NCBI GenBank assembly: GCA_002361095.1
Contig: DERU01000052.1
Location: forward strand, 1 to 6,977
Direction: 5' to 3'
Length of the DNA: 6,977 nt
Origin: Lachnospiraceae bacterium UBA3332
GTDB taxonomy: Bacteria; Bacillota; Clostridia; Lachnospirales; Lachnospiraceae
Positions 5,935 to 6,977 of the stretch are shown piece after piece; within the stretch, counting starts at the first letter, position 1, and each line of letters opens with the position of its first letter. The translations under genes were made by a program, and so were the position numbers. Below the pieces are notes generated by a model that ran no database searches, was not told the origin of the DNA, and worked only from the letters and a program-made list of their open reading frames with translations.

Positions 5935-6867
5935 TCACATAATTTTTTCATTAACCACTTTGCCGACATTTTCATCTGTCAATAAATATTGTGATACATC
6001 TTCTATCTTCTGTGTTTCAAAGCCTGTCAAAAGTTTTATTTCCCCTAAAGTCAAACCTTTATCAATCAAATTAGCGACCCCATACAGTGCCACTGTAGTT
6101 GGCGTAAAATTAGTAATGTTCATTTTCTTTAGTCTGCTCTTTAAAGTGCCCAGCATACTGTCAGGAGTCAATGAAGTTCCATTACTTTTTGTAAACAGAT
6201 GTATTCTATTCTTATACTTATTTAGGGCACAATACCCTCGTAAGTCTTGACAAATGTCATCCGGAAGATATAAATATATACTATTGTCTTCGTTATAGTT
6301 CACCAATAATTCACCTTTCTGACTGTCAAAATCATGTAATTTAAATTTGATAACCACTTTTTCTTTGAATCCATATGTTATTAACAGACGGTAAATAATT
6401 GACTGCCCCAATTGATAAAAATTCCGTTTGTCCAGCAACGTCAACTGCTCATTTACGATCTTCAACTCCTGTTCGTCATCAAAAGGAAGATATATTTTCT
6501 GCTCCAATTCATTACTTAAATTAACACATATGCCATGCACAATTTCCTTTCTTCTACAGCCTGCTTCTATACTTTCACATCTAATACCATTCTCTTTTAA
6601 GAATCTGTAAAAATAATCCATCGCTGTCAAAAAACGCTGAACCGCTTCTATGGATGTGGCCTTCTTACTCGTTTCAATATAATGTTTGCATGCCTTTTTA
6701 ATGTCAAGAATATCCAGGTGCTTTTCAAACAACTCCTTTAAAGAATACTGCGAATAATGTGTATCGCAATACTCCAAAAAGCTATTATAACATGTTCTGT
6801 AATTGGGGCGGCTCTCTTTTATTATGTTATAATAATCCTCCAGGGTCTCTCTCAGTTTCTGATTCAT
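5935..6867 (-). CDS. Tyrosine-recombinase-fold protein lacking most catalytic residues
   Basis: Family knowledge: tyrosine recombinases cut and rejoin DNA with an Arg-Lys-His-Arg-His-Tyr set. Residue numbers here count from a TTG at 6879; subtract four for the ATG start. Seen: a helical N-terminal region (about 7-110) like an integrase core-binding domain, then a C-terminal region with integrase layout. The TGLR position reads YGFK (169-172), so Arg I is replaced by Lys. The beta-hairpin NYNEDNSIYLYLP lacks the Lys. The HxLRH position reads TTVAL (261-265). The LLGH position reads LLTGF. Only the terminal Tyr is kept, in SQYL (Y298). The protein is thus probably inactive as a recombinase and may be a DNA-binding or partner protein. 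The ATG at 6867 is chosen because GGAG (6874-6877) lies six bases upstream; the TTG at 6879 overlaps that site. The gene is much more AT-rich than its neighbours (19 G or C of 60 in 6721-6780). Confidence 0.75.
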   Translation of the reverse strand: MNQKLRETLEDYYNIIKESRPNYRTCYNSFLEYCDTHYSQYSLKELFEKHLDILDIKKACKHYIETSKKATSIEAVQRFLTAMDYFYRFLKENGIRCESIEAGCRRKEIVHGICVNLSNELEQKIYLPFDDEQELKIVNEQLTLLDKRNFYQLGQSIIYRLLITYGFKEKVVIKFKLHDFDSQKGELLVNYNEDNSIYLYLPDDICQDLRGYCALNKYKNRIHLFTKSNGTSLTPDSMLGTLKSRLKKMNITNFTPTTVALYGVANLIDKGLTLGEIKLLTGFETQKIEDVSQYLLTDENVGKVVNEKIM

Positions 6868-6920
6868 TTGTGTCTCCAAAAAGCGTGTTGGCGATATTCT
6901 TCTTGTTTTATGGTCATCAT
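6864..6920 (-). CDS. Candidate 18-codon leader ORF coupled to the recombinase-like gene
   Basis: A short frame reads MMTIKQEEYRQHAFWRHK and stops at a TGA that overlaps the ATG of the recombinase-like gene (ATGA, 6864-6867). AAGGA lies four to five bases before the first ATG. The string GGATGCTATG here is the same as at the start of the 780-aa gene. The ribosome-binding site of the downstream gene lies inside the frame. I recognise no family for the peptide. It could be a coupled leader peptide, the remnant of a lost gene or chance. The predicted -10 box overlaps its start codons, so the promoter and the full ORF cannot both be used as drawn. Confidence 0.3.
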   Translation of the reverse strand: MMTIKQEEYRQHAFWRHK

Positions 6921-6944
6921 AGCATCCTTTTTGTTTTAAGTAAA
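6916..6944 (-). promoter_or_regulatory. Sigma-A-type promoter candidate for the recombinase-like gene
   Basis: On the minus strand TTTACT (6939-6944), a 17-bp spacer and TATGAT (6916-6921) form a -35/-10 pair. An extended TGC just before the -10 strengthens it. Transcription would begin near 6909 and give a leader of about 40 bases carrying the GGAG site. The surrounding DNA is A/T-rich, as is common upstream of such promoters, but AT-rich sequence also gives chance matches. Confidence 0.5.
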
Positions 6945-6977
6945 TATTTTCAGAATAAAAATTTCAGCATATCTTTA
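6945..6977. other. AT-rich right edge, no gene visible
   Basis: These bases are A/T-rich and hold no supported gene start or end. They may be upstream regulatory DNA of the recombinase-like gene. Whatever lies beyond the edge cannot be judged. Confidence 0.3.

Noticed and set aside
5503..5985. 160-codon open frame on the plus strand spanning the glycosylase gene end and the spacer
   Set aside because: It is antisense to two better-supported genes and has a low-complexity Leu/Phe-rich tail that comes from AT-rich DNA read backwards.
6868..6879. TTG start of the recombinase-like gene at 6879
   Set aside because: The TTG is part of the TTGGAG that serves as the ribosome-binding site for the ATG at 6867, and nothing suitable lies upstream of it.

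Overview
This window looks like a Firmicutes (Clostridia, probably Lachnospiraceae-type) chromosome. The clues are strong purine-rich Shine-Dalgarno sites, frequent TTG/GTG starts, a mid-GC housekeeping stretch beside an AT-rich accessory gene, and protein families typical of that group. The taxonomic call is inference. All six convincing protein genes are on the minus strand, so the transcription order runs from the right edge to the left.

Right end (about 5935-6977): an AT-rich gene for a tyrosine-recombinase-fold protein. It keeps the overall layout of an integrase but has lost nearly all of the catalytic residues. Upstream of it are a good promoter-like sequence and a possible 18-codon leader ORF whose stop overlaps the gene's ATG. 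The base composition changes sharply just left of this gene, which suggests separate ancestry.

Middle (3737-5859): a Cys-rich uracil-DNA-glycosylase superfamily protein, then a 137-bp tandem pair of structured repeat units, then a gamma-carbonic-anhydrase-like hexapeptide protein that overlaps (TTGA junction) an AlkD-like DNA alkylation repair protein. Two base-excision repair candidates therefore bracket the gamma-CA-like gene.

Left (67-3685): an RlmI-family 23S rRNA methyltransferase with PUA domain, followed by a 780-residue cytoplasmic protein that looks like a glycoside-hydrolase-like TIM-barrel enzyme with extra beta domains and cannot be placed in a named family from sequence alone. 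The short gaps (51 and 76 bp) and shared direction allow co-transcription but do not prove it.

The most interesting structure is the repeat pair at 5078-5214. Each unit can form two hairpins. Three of the differences between the copies turn Watson-Crick pairs into G-U pairs only in minus-strand RNA, the strand that is transcribed here. That suggests selection on an RNA. The right copy also supplies the stop codon of the glycosylase gene, and the left copy supplies Shine-Dalgarno-like sequence for the next gene. No rRNA, tRNA, CRISPR array or insertion sequence was seen.
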